From Glebionis coronaria (lineage: Eukaryota > Streptophyta > Magnoliopsida > Asterales > Asteraceae): a stretch of 64,000 nucleotides of DNA. The position numbers and the translations under genes were made by a program. The notes under the pieces were generated by a model, which saw only the letters and a program-made list of their open reading frames with translations, was not told the DNA's origin and searched no databases. The stretch spans positions 399,796,433 to 399,860,432 of the forward strand of contig CM046878.1 in the NCBI GenBank assembly GCA_025667525.1. The letters run 5' to 3'. Positions 1 through 11,495 of the stretch are shown one piece after another. Numbering within the stretch: the first letter of the stretch is position 1; the number at the start of each line of letters is the position of its first letter.

Positions 1-499
1 ACAAAGTCTGATCTATGATGCCACTCTTGAATCCATTTTCCACCAGATAGGTGGAACATGTGCCATACCATGCTCTTGGGGCTTGATGAAGTCCATACAT
101 TTATTTCTTCACTCTATACACCTTGTCTGGATGTTCTGAATCTTCAAAACTTGGAGGCTACATTACATAAACCCCCTCTTCAATTGTGCCATAGAGAAAA
201 GTACTCTTTACATCCATTTGATAAACTGTGAAACCCATGCAAGAGGCATAGGCTAGGAAAATCCTTATTGCTTCAATCCTTGCAACGGGTGCAAAAACCT
301 CTTCATAGTCTATCCCTTCCTCTTGTGTATAGCCTTGAGCAACTAAATGTGCCTTGTTTCTGACCACAATCCCTCTCTCATCCTTTTTGTTTCTAAGAAT
401 CCATCTTGTCCCTATAGGTCTGACATATCTGGGACAATCAACTAACTCCCAAACATCTTGAATAGCAAACCGGTGAAGCTCATCTTCCATTGCTTCCAC
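1..499 (-). pseudogene. Element B reverse transcriptase, N-terminal part
   Basis: Copia RVT_2 reverse transcriptase, which would copy element RNA to cDNA inside the virus-like particle. From 499 leftward the frame shows the usual N-terminal landmarks of the family: [39 protein letters not shown] and the first catalytic block near QMDVKS. An in-frame stop at about 156-158 replaces the Gln of the usual QPP motif. Downstream sequence continues in frame (VYRVKK, then another stop, then MYGLHQAPRAWY) to the window edge, so the YVDD box and RNase H are outside. At least two stops make it a pseudogene. Confidence 0.85.
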
Positions 500-1262
500 C
501 TAACTTGGTTCTTTGATAGCATCAAATATCTTTTTAGGTTCCTGTAGTGACAGAAAACAAGCAAACATACATGCCTGAACAAGAGGGGTATCAACTTTCT
601 TGTGGATATTGGCAATAAATCCTCTATGATTCTGATGAGATCTTCTAGTTTGTACAGGAGACATCGCATCCGATAATAAGAGAAGAAGGGTGATTCTTGA
701 TAGTAGATGTAAGCACTCCTCCTTCAATAATTGTGTTGTCTTCAATTTTAGTCTCTAAGTTGCCAATATCTTCTGGAAATTCTCTTCCATCATCATCTGA
801 ATGAACCTCTTCATGTACTACTGAAGGTTCACCTTGTTTAAAAACATTGGAAGAAAATAAATGGTCAAAAGAGTTGTCAACGCCTGAATTGGTGTTGTCA
901 ACGTTTAAGCCATCAACGCCTGAATTTGACCCATCAGCGCTAGATTTTCCTTTGTTAGCGCTTGAAGATTCATGCATGTTTTCATCAACAAGTGTTACTT
1001 GTGGACCACCTTTTTTTCCAGCAGCGGCAAATGCATCTTTCCATATAGGAATGTAACATACTCAAGTATGGGTGCTGATTTGTCTGCATGTGATCCTATC
1101 TCCTTATCAACCTGTATACCTGAAATTTCAACAACTGGTTCTTCCACAACATTTGAATTTACCTTCACAATGTCTGGATTAGTAACAGGCATATAATTTA
1201 AGGTTCTAAATAGAGGTTACAAGTCAAATAACCAATTTGGTCCACATTTAAGATCACTAGGT
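500..1262 (-). pseudogene. Element B linker between integrase and reverse transcriptase
   Basis: Degenerate coding sequence joining integrase to reverse transcriptase. Pieces in different frames carry acidic, Ser/Thr-rich residues (for example VHSDDDGREFPED), then a stretch resembling the copia linker that precedes RT (QTRRSHQNHRGFIANIHK, then ACMFACFLSLQEPKK). Frame changes near 660 and 500, plus stops around 1,197-1,262, break it. The words GTCAACGCC and ATCAACGC recur at 876-940, giving a repeated NSGVD peptide. No separate function is likely. Confidence 0.65.
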
Positions 1263-2555
1263 TTACTTTCTAAATCTAACATGTACCTTTTCAAGTATAC
1301 GTTTTTCTTTCTTAGGGTAAACCCAATATCCTCTACTCTGTACTGAATAGCCCATAAAATAGCCTTCATCACCTTTAGCACTAAACTTTCCTAAGGCATC
1401 ACTAGTATCTAAGACAACTACATGACAGCCAAAGGGTTTAAGAAAACCAATATTAGGTTTCCTACTCCAAAATAGCTCATAAGGTGTCTTATTGTGGATT
1501 TTATTGATTAATGCCTTATTCTGAACATAACAGTCTGTATTCATAGCCTCAGCCCAAAATGCAATGGGAAAGTGAGCATCAGCCAACATTTTCCTAGCTG
1601 CTTCTATGAGTGTTCTATTCTTCCTTTCAGCCACCCCATTTTGTTGTGGGGTTCTAGCTACACTAAACTGCCTAGTAATCCCTTTCTTGGCACCAAAGTC
1701 ATCTAACAACTTATTTCTAAACTCACCACCATTATCATTTCTATGTATTTTAACCTCATTCCCAGTCTTTTTCTCTAATTGGGTAATAAAGTTAATCAAA
1801 ACATCAGCGGTTTCACTTTTCAAAGCCAAAAAGAGAGTCCATGTAAATCTAGAAAAATCATCAGTTATGACAAAACAATAAGATTTACCATTTAAGCTTT
1901 CTATATTAATTGGACCAAACAAGTCCATATGCAACAAGTGAAGTGGTTTAGGACTAGAATGCACAAGTTTAGACTTAAAGGAAACTTTGTGTTGCTTGCC
2001 TTTAAGGCATGCAACACAAGAATGGTCATTGTGGAAAGCCTTTTCAGGCAAACAATCAACTAAACCATGTCTCACAAGTCTATTTATGTTCTTAAAATTA
2101 ATGTGCCCTAACCTTTTGTGCCAAAGATTACTCTCATCAACTGAAGCCTTAGCATATAGACATGACAGATTATTATTCATCCTAATTCCATTAAGATTCA
2201 CATTATAAATGTCCTTATTCCTAGGTTTTCTATAATCAATGAATTTCTCATCATGTATTTTAAAATCTTTGCTTAACACCAAGCATTCAGTATCAGTGAA
2301 AAGAACCTTATTTTTGTTATCACAAACTTGTGATACGCTAAACAGATTATATTCAAGTTCTTTTACCAGAAATACGTTCTCAAAACGCAAATTGTTGGTG
2401 ATAAGAGTGCCTTTGCAAGTAATGGTTCCATATCCTCCTCCAAAGTACACTTTGTCACCATCCTTAATGGGGGTAAAGTTTGTCAAATAATCATTAACCT
2501 GCTTTTGAATGCCCTGCAGATAAAGAAAACAACTTAGTTTTCTTTGGGAACCCAA
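1263..2555 (-). pseudogene. Element B GAG-pre-integrase and integrase
   Basis: Open frame of 430 residues covering the C-terminal side of protease, the GAG-pre-integrase domain and the integrase core, which joins cDNA to host DNA. The zinc-binding part reads WHKRLGHINFKN then CVACLKGKQHK (about residues 143-190). The catalytic acidic triad is visible: Asp211 (HMDLFGP), Asp274 (HRNDNGGEF) and Glu310 (GVAERKNRT), with 35 residues between the last two. The C-terminal part runs through KPFGCHVVVL and GYFMGYSVQSRGYWVY. The protease active site expected upstream is not in this frame, and the ORF is cut off from gag by stops at 2,556-2,665. The longest undamaged part of B. Confidence 0.85.
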
Positions 2556-2665
2556 GCCTGAGCAGACTTGGATTCATTTGGTTGTTCAACAAGAACAGAC
2601 TTAGTCCTTATAACAACCCCTTGTTCATCCCTTTTTGGATTAAACACCCAGTTAACCCTAATTAG

Positions 2666-3640
2666 TTAAGTTATGACCTTTGAAATATAGTGAAATCTGT
2701 TACAGGTCATAGAAATCCCATCTGAATTAGGGTTTTGGTCTTGTTTAGGTCTCCAAGTTAAGCTAGAAGAAGCTTTAGACCCATTTACCTTTGGTTGCAA
2801 GTATTTGGCATTGCTTGGTCTAACAGCGTTGGAAAAATTACTGTCAGCGTTAAAATTGTTCTTGGCAAAGCTGAAATTACCCTTATTAGCGTCAAACCTT
2901 GGGTTTACTACAAGAACCCATTGTCTGTTAGACCATGTATTAGTCTTTTGAAAAGGCTTTTGTCCATAAGTATTAGACCCTTTAGTAAAGAATAGGGTTG
3001 GTCTAATGACTTGTGAACTTTGCTGGACAAAAGGTTTGGGTTTGACCATGGTTGACTTTCTATCAGCGTTGACCTTTGAAGCATTGACACACTTATAAGC
3101 CAAATGTGAAAAACTTCCACAAGTATAACAGGCTTTTCTAGACATAACTCTAGGTTTAGATGAAAAGAAACATGTCCCATTATCACTAACTTGACTTTTT
3201 GGTGACCTAGGTTTTCTATACATTTCTACATATTTAATACTAGGTTTTCTATCAACGTTTAAGCCAAGGTCAACAGTCTTTCCAGTAGTAGGATTGGTCA
3301 CTTTTATGGGTGAAGACTCATTTGGATTTTCACTAAGCATGCCACCTTTAACAAATAAAGTAGGATTGGCTTTCTTCCATTGGTACAAATCTGTCAATTT
3401 CTGCTTATATTCATCTACTTGAGTAAGAACTCTTGGTGGAGGAATAAATTCCTCGTCTTGGAGTTTTGGTATACCAGTCCAAGAAAAATCCTTTCTAAGG
3501 ACACCATAGAAGTTCCCAGCAGGTGGTGGAACACCAGCATACTCTTTCATCCCAATCCCAGTCATATCCCTAGAATCCCTTTGTTCACTAACACATTTTT
3601 CTAGGGTTTGAGAAGCTTTATCAAATCTTTGAATTTTAAG
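2666..3640 (-). pseudogene. Element B Gag C-terminal half with second zinc knuckle
   Basis: Continuation of B Gag after the A insertion. The frame enters at 3,640 and includes a Pro-rich segment (AGVPPPAGNFYG), a long polar region, an intact CCHC zinc knuckle CYTCGSFSHLAYKC near 3,105-3,146 (C-x2-C-x4-H-x4-C) and a basic Ser/Asn-rich tail. It lies 3' of the coiled-coil part at 16,664-16,920 and its frame matches that part once A is ignored. Gag forms the particle and the knuckle binds RNA. The frame ends at 2,666, before integrase. Confidence 0.75.
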
Positions 3641-3645
3641 CCCTA
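3641..3645. repeat. Target-site duplication of element A, left copy
   Basis: CCCTA immediately before the TG of A's 5' LTR. The same five bases follow the final CA of A's 3' LTR at 16,659-16,663. Confidence 0.9.
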
Positions 3646-4883
3646 TGTTAATGCAATAATTCCTAAAAACGTTCCTTGCATTTTTTGGTCTAGCTTAGTT
3701 TTGATTACGACAATATGTAAAAACAAGCATTTACGAAAACAACGAAAAACGAATTTTTGAGTTCAATTATTTTTCATTTTACCCATTTTCACTTAAGGTA
3801 TGAATAAACAAGTACTAACCTTAATCAAGTGATCAAGTGATTTAATCTTTTCTTAAAACTCACATTTTATTAAGTGTGACAAGTTTTTAACTAAACTTTC
3901 TTTTTAAGAAAATGTTTTATTAAATTAAATATTTGAAAATTTAAAAATGGCATATTCTTTTTTGATTTGGAATATTCTTTCAGGATATTTTATTATCAGA
4001 TAAGACGTCCACCACTAAAGGACAACAAGGGAGCGGAGTCTACTCTGGCGGTTCCCTAGTGCCTAGGCGGTTCCTTATCGATAAGGTACCACCGACTGAG
4101 ATAATGAACCGCTGGCAGATATAGCCGTTGGCCCTTTGTCGTATAAATAGTGGACCTTTCTCAGATTTTCTCTTCACCTCTTTTGCACATAAATTTCTAG
4201 ATTCAAACATACTTCTTAAATCACTCAAATCCTTGATCATTTGATTGATTACTACTTGTTTAGAAGTGAATCTATCTCATCCATCCCTTCCTCTTCAAGT
4301 GCAAAGAGAAGAAAACTATCCTTATGAAGTGTTGAGTCCACTACCAAACATCCTTTGAAGATCAAATCTTATACATTTTTTGTTGTGTCATAGTTGTGAA
4401 GATCGAAGTAGTTGTGGCCATTTGGAAGTTGTGTATGTACTAAGTATAGTTGTGTAGATTGGTCCTAGCTACGATTAGGGCTCGACTTTTAGCTTAGAGT
4501 CGGAAATTGGTTAAGCAACGTGTACCGTTTTCTCCACCATAAGGAGCTTGTTGTGTAGTGAACTCTCGAGTAAGGAGTACTCGAGGAGTGGAGTAGGAAC
4601 GAGGAGTGAGCTTCGTTACCGAACCACTATAAATCCTTGGTGTTTGGTTTGATCTTTCTTTACCCTTAACTCTTTACATTCTTTATTCTTTGTGCATATA
4701 CATTAGTTAGTATTAGGTTAGTTACACTATCATTGTTCATATTGTGCATATGAAGATTTCACATATTTCCTTAAGTCTAATTTTTTGAGAAAAAGGATTT
4801 TTTTTGAAAACCATTATTTAACAAGTAAATATAAGAAACTATTAACCCCCCCCCCCCCCCCCCCCCGCCTTCTAGTTTCTACA
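3646..4883 (+). repeat. Element A 5' LTR
   Basis: 1,238-bp LTR starting TGTTAATGCAATAA and ending TTTCTACA, matched by 11,510-11,682 plus 15,604-16,658. It has a TATA box at 4,142, an imperfect palindrome built on GCGGTTCCTTATC at 4,066-4,092, and a run of about 19 C residues ending near 4,866, seventeen bases before the LTR end. The matching C run in the 3' LTR is shorter, so this tract has changed length since insertion. Confidence 0.93.
4142..4149 (+). promoter_or_regulatory. Element A LTR TATA box
   Basis: TATAAATA in the LTR, about 500 bp into the repeat, also present at 15,927-15,934 in the 3' LTR. Likely core promoter of the genomic RNA. Confidence 0.6.
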
Positions 4884-4885
4884 AT

Positions 4886-4897
4886 TGGTATCAGAGC
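4886..4897 (+). other. Element A primer binding site (tRNA-iMet)
   Basis: TGGTATCAGAGC two bases after the 5' LTR, the complement of the 3' end of plant initiator Met tRNA, where minus-strand DNA synthesis starts. Confidence 0.93.
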
Positions 4898-4951
4898 GGG
4901 TTGCTCAAGTATTTTTAAAGTATATTGTATTTTAAAAACTTGAATCGATCT

Positions 4952-6161
4952 ATGGATTCCAACAAGTACCTAGAAGGGCAATCTATGCAAAGACCACCAC
5001 TTTTTGAAACCGATAGTTTTATTTATTGGAAAAATAGATTTGAGACTTATGTGAAATCAATTTAGATCTTTGGCATGTTATTACCAATGGTGATTTTTTA
5101 CCTTATCAATTTAATGAAGTTTCTAGAACAAAGGAATTGGTCACTTTTGACAAAGCTAATGACGATACTAAAAAGAAACTTTCGAAAAATAATGAGGCTA
5201 AAATGATGATTTATAATGCCTTTCCTAAGAAAGAGTATGAAAGGAAAGCAAAATCGATCTTCTTGTCAAAGAAAGCAAAATCGATCTTCTTGTCCAACAA
5301 TATGAACAATTTGTCATCTTAGAAGATTAAACTATTGATAGTGCTTTTGCTAGATTTAACACTATTATTACTAGTCTAAAAGCACTTGATGAAGGTTTTT
5401 CTAGCAAGAACAATGTTAGGAAGTTTCTAAGGGCCATACATCCGAAGTGGAGAGCAAAAGTCACGGCGATCGAAGAATCGAAAGATCTCTCAACTTTATC
5501 ACTCGATGAACTCATAGGCAACTTGAAGGTTCATGAGACGATAATTTTGAAGGACTCATAATTGGTGAAAACCAAGAGTGAAAGGAAGTCTCTTGCACTC
5601 AAAGCCAAGAAGGCACAAAGCGATCATGATAGTTCCTCGGATAGTGATGACGAGGAGTATGCATTGGCCGTGAGATATTTCAAGAGATTCTTCAAAAGAC
5701 GAGGTCAACACGTGAGGCAACCCAACAATGACAAGAAACCATTCTCAAAGAATCGGTTTGCCAAGAATGAAAAAGGTGATAAGAATTGCTTTAGATGTGG
5801 TGATCCAAATCATTTCATTAGTGAGTGTCCAAAGCCCTCACACGATAAGAATCACACGGTATTCGTTAGTGGTTCTTGGAGCGATAGCGGTGAAGATGTT
5901 GATGACAACCCCAAAGAGGAGAAATGTCTTATGGCTCACACTTCTAAAGAGGTATATTCCGAAACCAAATATTATAGAAATGATAGCTCCACCTTAGATG
6001 ATATTGAATTAGAAGGCCAATATGATAATTTACACAAACTTAGCCTTAAATTCATAGAAAAGAAAAAAACCTTAAAATCAACCAAAACTAAGCTTGAAAA
6101 TGAGATCAATGAACTTAGGGAAAAATTAGCCAAGCTTGGGAAAATAAAGAAGTTGATGTAG
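4952..6161 (+). pseudogene. Element A gag, N-terminal and central part
   Basis: Gag structural protein of the particle. It starts at ATG 4,952 (MDSNKYLEGQSMQRPPLFE), hits a stop at about 5,063 and continues in a neighbouring frame (LWHVITNGDFLP). Further breaks occur near 5,320 and 5,560. Recognisable parts are the UBN2-type Gag core ([17 protein letters not shown] to [10 protein letters not shown]), a basic stretch, a CCHC zinc knuckle CFRCGDPNHFISEC near 5,788-5,829, a Ser/Asp-rich patch and a Lys-rich coiled coil up to 6,150. A tandem duplication of about 28 bp near 5,245-5,300 repeats KAKSIFLS. Stops and frameshifts disable it. Confidence 0.85.
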
Positions 6162-6906
6162 GTTGCGTTAGTTGTGAGAAACTTAGATTAGAGAATGAAG
6201 ATCTCAAGAGCACCTTCATTAAACTGGAAAAGTTCATGAAAGGTACTAGTGCTCTTGATGATATGTTAAACAAACAAATTCATTCTAAGGAAAGACTTGG
6301 TGTCGGTTTTAACTCAAATGAAGCATCAACTAGTGAACCTACACAAGTCAGATTTTAAGAAAAACTGTGTGCTGTACGTGGTCCCAGAATGTATAGGGCG
6401 GTTCCTTATCACTATGGAACCGCCGCCCTAGATAAGGAACCGCGGCCAGAAAGAATTTTTGCTAAAAATCTTGAAATCTCTGAAAAGTCAAATTTAGGTG
6501 AACATCCCAAGCATGTTATTGTTAACAAAGTCAAATTACCCATACTTGACGACAATGCCGTTGATAAGTTCTATAAGCCTTTGAGTAAACCTCTAATGGG
6601 AAATAGAAGTTTATCAAGACCATCTTCTACTCCACCAAGATTACGGAATGAGTCTAGGCCTAGAAGTAGAACGACAACACCTAGAAGAGATAGTCAAAAC
6701 CATTCATGACCTAGAAGGAAAAATCCAACAACTAGAAGGAATGACCACAACTCTAAACCAAGATCAAATACACCTAGGAGAAATAATGAACAACAAAATG
6801 GTTATGTGAATTATTATCCTCCTCCCTTTTGTTCCCCATGGGGAACCCCTCCTCCATTCATGCATCCCAACCAAATGCAAGGGATGTTTAGAACTAACAA
6901 TTTTTG
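6162..6906 (+). pseudogene. Element A gag C-terminal tail
   Basis: Continuation of gag in shifting frames: a Cys-pair and coil segment (GCVSCEKLRLENEDLK, from about 6,160), then an Arg/Pro/Ser/Thr-rich tail with repeated TPRR motifs (6,600-6,790) and an aromatic Pro-rich end near 6,810-6,900. Inside it, at 6,397-6,445, sits a copy of the GCGGTTCCTTATC / ATAAGGAACCGC motif also found in the LTR. Stops near 6,357 and 6,708 break the frame. Tail length and basic composition fit SIRE-type Gag; no enzyme is encoded. Confidence 0.65.
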
Positions 6907-6963
6907 ACCCATGAGATATTAGGGGCCAAATGTTTGATCGTGTGTGTTGTTACCTAGAGATGC

Positions 6964-7464
6964 TTGGGAATTGATTTGGAACCCGACCAGTGGATTAAGG
7001 ATAGTGGTCGTTCTAAACACATGACGGGTAATCGAAGTTTGTTCTCGCGCTACAAAGCATATGATGGAGGTAACGTCACATTTTCTAGTAGTCTACGTGG
7101 TAATATCATTGGCAAAGGTACGATTTCTCTTGACTCCATGACCATTGAAAATGTTGAGCACGTAGATAATTTAGGGTTTAACATTTTAAGCATAGGTAAA
7201 ATTTGTGACAATAAGTGTAAGGTCATCTTTTCAGAAAATGACAGTGAAATCGTAAAAGATGGAAACGTCATTGGAAAAGGTGTTAGAAAGCATGGGCTTT
7301 ATGTCATGAAGGTCAATAAGAAGTCACAATACAACATATGTCTTGTGACTATAGATGATAGTTCTACTCTTTGGCATAGGAGATTAGGTCACGCTAATAT
7401 GCGTCTAATTCAATCTTTAGTCTCTAAGGAGTTGGTAAGACACCTCCCCCAAGATGAAATTTGA
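6964..7464 (+). pseudogene. Element A protease and GAG-pre-integrase
   Basis: Copia aspartic protease followed by the GAG-pre-integrase domain. The active-site motif reads WIKDSGRSKHMTG; family members usually have Cys where this has the first Arg. The pre-integrase part shows LWHRRLGHANMRLIQSL. The frame ends at 7,464; the Cys pair of the zinc site continues in another frame (FCDACKVGKQVHSSH, about 7,470-7,520), so there is a frameshift between protease and integrase. The protease would cleave the polyprotein during particle maturation. Confidence 0.82.
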
Positions 7465-8044
7465 TAGTCACTTTTGTGATGCTTGCAAAGTTGGAAAGCA
7501 AGTTCACTCAAGTCACAAAGCCAAGAATTAGGTTTCAACCTCTCGGTGCTTATAACTCCTACATATGGATCTCTTTGGACCTTCCGTTATACGGAGTTAT
7601 GGAGGTAACCTTTATACCCTAGTTATAGTTTACGACTACTCTAGTTTCACTTGGACTAGATTTTTGGCATCTAAGAATGAATCTTTCAATCATTTTGAAA
7701 TCTTTAGTCGAAGAATTCAAAATCAACTAGGATGTACAATCGTCTCTATTAGGACGGATCATGGTAGGGAATTTGATAATGAAGTGCAATTTGGTGCCTT
7801 TTGTGAAGCTCATGGTATTACCCATAACTTCTCGGCTCCTCGCACTCCACAATCAAATGGGGTAGTTGAAAGAAAGAATAGGACCATCCAAGAGATGATT
7901 AGAACGATGTTAAACGAGCAATCTTTGCCTCAAAAGTTTTGGTGCAATGCCGTGGACACATCGACTTATATTCTCAACTGAATTCTTATTTAACCTTTCT
8001 TAGGAAAGACCCCTTATGAGATTCTTAAAGGTAAGAAACCATCA
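7465..8044 (+). pseudogene. Element A integrase core
   Basis: Integrase catalytic core, mostly in an open frame from 7,565 to 7,981 (138 codons). The acidic triad is present: Asp in MDLFGP, Asp in RTDHGREF (codon at 7,757) and Glu in VVERKNRT (codon at 7,868). Stops lie between the zinc-finger part and the core (7,500-7,560) and again at 7,981 and just after; the frame then resumes as GKTPYEILKGKKPSLEYFRVFG into the next segment. Catalytic residues survive but the polyprotein is broken. Confidence 0.85.
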
Positions 8045-9337
8045 TTGGAATACTTTAGGGTGTTTGGAAGCAAGTGCTTTATCCTCAATACCATAGACTA
8101 CCTTACCAAGTTCGACCCAAAGTCTTACGAAGGTATCTTTTTAGGTTATTCCCAAACTAGCAAAGCATACATAGTCCTCAATAGAACCTTAGGCGTAATT
8201 GAAGAATCACTTAAAGTGACTTTTGATGGAACCCCTCCTTTAACCAAGACACCACCATTGGTTGATGATGACTTGGATGAAGTCGAAGTAGTTAAAGCCA
8301 AAGAGGTTAGAAAAATAGAAGTTGAAGACCTTAGTGTTGAAAAGGAAGTAAACATTAAGGACTCTAAGGATCATACTCTCAATAATATCATTGGTGACTT
8401 AAATCAAAGGACCCTAAGATCTCATGTCCAAAACCAAAGCAACTTCTTTTGTTTCGTCTCCTTGATTGAACCAAAGAATGTTAAAGAAGCTTTGACGGAT
8501 GAGAGTTGGGTCGTAGCGATGCAAGAAGAATTGAATCAATTCGTTTCTAATGATGTTTGGGAACTTGTTCCTCCACCTAGGAGTTCTACCATTATAGGAA
8601 CAAAATGGGTATATAGAAATAAGCTAGATGATAATGGTGTTGTGTCTCATAACAAAGCTAGACTTGTAGCTCAAGGCTATAATCAACAAGAAGGGATTGA
8701 TTATGACGAGACATATGCACCGGTAGCAAGATTAGAATCCATTAGAATCCTTTTAGCCTACGCTTGTGCCTTAGACGTTAAGCTTCAAAAAATGTATGTA
8801 AAGAGTGTGTTTCTTACCGGTTTGATCAATGAGGAGGTATATGTGGCTCAACCTCCCGGCTTCATTGATGTTGAGAAACCGGATCATGTTTACAAGCTTA
8901 AGAAGGCACTTTATGGTCTTAAACAAACACCCAAAGCTTGGTATGATAGACTTAAAGCATTTCTTGTTAAACATGAGTATACCATGGGGATGGTAGACAA
9001 CACGCTCTTTACAAAGAAGAAAGGTTCTCACCTCATAATCGTGCAAATATATGTTGATGACATTATATTTGGCTCAACTTGTCAAGAATTGTGTGATGAC
9101 TTTGCCAAAATCATGCACGATGAGTTTGAAATGAGTATGCTGGGAGAACTTAACTTCTTTTTAGGACTCCAAATTAAACAAATGGATGATGGTATTTTCT
9201 TTAGTCAAACTAAGTATGCCAAAGAAATGCTAAAGAAATTTGGATTAGAAGAATCTAGACCAATGAAGACCCCAATGGCCTCGGATACTAAACTCACCGT
9301 AGATGATGATTGTGAGTCGGTAGACAACACCAAATAA
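8045..9337 (+). pseudogene. Element A integrase C-terminus and reverse transcriptase
   Basis: 430-codon open frame. Residues 1-60 are the integrase C-terminal part (VFGSKCFILN, GIFLGYSQTSKAYIV), then an acidic linker, then reverse transcriptase from about residue 150 (VWELVPPPRSSTIIGTKWVY). The polymerase box IYVDDIIFGST is intact, with the Asp pair at residues 338-339. One substitution worth noting is Tyr in KMYVKSVF, where the family has Asp in the first catalytic block (QMDVKSAF), which would abolish metal binding. The frame ends in SVDNTK just before the conserved GMIGSL motif. Confidence 0.87.
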
Positions 9338-9991
9338 AGAGGTATGATTGGTAGTCTGTGTACCTAGCGGCAAGTCGACCGGATATCATGTTTAGTGTTT
9401 GCCTTTGTGCTCGCTTCCAAGAGGCTCCCAAAACCTCTCACCTTGAAGCGGTTAAGCGTATTTTTTGATACATTAAGGGCACTATACATTTAGGATTATG
9501 GTATCCTAAAGGGGCCGGCGTAGAAACCATTGTCTACGCGGAATCAGATCATGCGGGAGACTATGTGGACCGGAAAAGCACTAGTGGTGTTTGTACCTTC
9601 ATGGGTTGTTGTTTAACTTCTTGGTTCTCCAAGAAACAAACCGCTCTTGCGATATCCACCACGGAAGCCGAGTATGTGAGTGATGGAAAAACAACAAGCT
9701 CTATGGATGAAGCAAGCGCTTGTTGATTACGGGATTTCTCTTGATGATGTTCCCATCATGTGCGACAACAAAGGTGCTATAGACCTTAGCAAGAATCCCG
9801 TGCAACATTCGCGAACCAAGCACATAGAAATTCGCCACCATTTCCTTAGGAATAATGTTTAAAAGGGGAACATTTCAATTGAGAAGGTACCCTCCGAGGA
9901 TAACTTAGCCGACATCTTCACTAAGCTACTTAAGAGGGAACCTTTTAATTACTTGCGTCTAGGTCTAGGATTAATGGAACATATTCCTTAA
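9338..9991 (+). pseudogene. Element A RNase H
   Basis: RNase H that would remove the RNA strand during reverse transcription. Pieces in different frames carry the RT-RNase H junction (RGMIGSL), YAESDHAGDYVDRKSTSG with its catalytic Asp, TTEAEYV with the Glu, and from 9,680 MCDNKGAIDLSKNP and HIEIRHHFLRNNV. Frame breaks near 9,357, 9,463 and 9,685 and a stop at 9,860 disable it. The pol reading ends near LGLGLMEHIP at 9,990. Confidence 0.82.
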
Positions 9992-10685
9992 TTGCTTTCC
10001 TTTTATTGAGTCTCTTATTTTCTTTTGAGTCTTTTATCACTTTGAGTCATTGAGTCTCCTAAACTCTTCTTGAAAACCTTCTCTTCTCCTTTTCAAAATC
10101 CTCAAAGTCTCCTTCGAAAATGGTCAAGAAATGTTTTGACATTGTTAATTCAATCTAAAAACGTTTTTCTTTGATTCTTGCTATTAATCTCGAGCTTACA
10201 TAATTAATATGTATGATTCGATCAAACATAGCAAGAACAAGATAGAATCATGGAGGAACAATGTGTCATGACCTAAGGTCTTGTCTTACACACCTCCAAC
10301 ATCGATTTTATTTTAAAATCCATGCATTTTGGTCAAATCCCTATTTGGTGAGTTAGTATGAGTTCTCTTTGTCTATCTTTGATTTTAAGCATATCACTAT
10401 GATAAGTTAGACTAGAAAAATAAGATTTGCTAAAACATCATCCTTCACTACCAAAACACAGCCTCTGTAGGCGGTTCCATATATGAACTGCGGTCCCTTA
10501 TCAATAAGGAACCGCCGGAAGCAATAAGGAACCACGTACAGTGCTTCCTTTTTCGGGTATTACTGAAATTCCAAATTTGTTCCAACATTTTTGGGAATCT
10601 TTGTTTCAACCCTTTGACCACCCTAAAAATACCTTGAGCCTTCCCTATTTAACCATAAGCATTTTGCCATACTTCACATCCCAAA

Positions 10686-11065
10686 ATGTCTTATTCTCCT
10701 AATGAAAGCCTTGATTCTCGTCCATTTTCCTAATTTCTTTCAATCCCAACTCACCCAAGAACACTTTCAATCCAAATTCTCCCAAGAACACTCTTAATCA
10801 CATTTCTCCTACCAAGAATATTGATTGTGGAACATCTTTTCTTCCACCACCACCCTTTAGTGTTCTTCCTCCTTCTCATGATAATGTCATGCACCATGGG
10901 ACATATTGTCATTGTTGTCAATATCAACATCCTGTTATGGCACACATCTATGAGGAGTTGAGCTACATCAAGAATCTCCTAATTAAGCCTCCTCTTCACT
11001 TTGATTATGAGATCTCCACCAAGCCACCACCACCACCTTCCGCCACTACCTTGTCTTTCATATAA
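10686..11065 (+). pseudogene. Element A post-pol ORF of unknown function
   Basis: Downstream of RNase H and before the polypurine tract. An ATG at 10,686 gives MSYSPNESLDSRPFS then a stop; a frame shifted by two opens at 10,742 and runs 108 codons to TAA at 11,065. It has two copies of an NPNSPKNT-type repeat, a Cys/His patch (HCCQYQHPV), a possible helix (AHIYEELSYIKNLL) and a run of five prolines near the end. Its place is that of the env-like ORF of SIRE elements, but there is no signal peptide or membrane helix. I do not recognise the protein. The region 9,992-10,685 before it has no ORF and carries another GCGGTTCC palindrome at 10,469-10,530. Confidence 0.5.
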
Positions 11066-11495
11066 GCATTGGTTGCTTATCCACAAGACACCTGATTCAA
11101 GAAAATCTTAGAATTCTAGATTAACTAGGATTAGATTTATGCTTTTGGCTTATTTCCTCTCTCATATATCTTTGTATGATTCTTTTTATTATATATGACT
11201 TCACTTGGATCTTAGTCTTTGTGTTTTCTTCTCTTTTTATTTTTTTGTGACCTTTAGCTATTTCTTGTCGGTTGTCTCTTTTGTTCAACTAACCCTTCTA
11301 TGTAGCTTGTCACCATATCTCGATTCCTCGGTGCCCCAAGCAAGGGGGAGTAAGCACCAAGGGGAGTCTTTGCAAAGTTCGTCTCTTCAACACCGACTTG
11401 TGCAACCTTTTTGCTTCGACAAAGGGGGAGAAATGAATAAACTCGTCCTCGAAAATCTTGTTTTTGTGTGATTGATTTTATTTATTGTCGAAATC

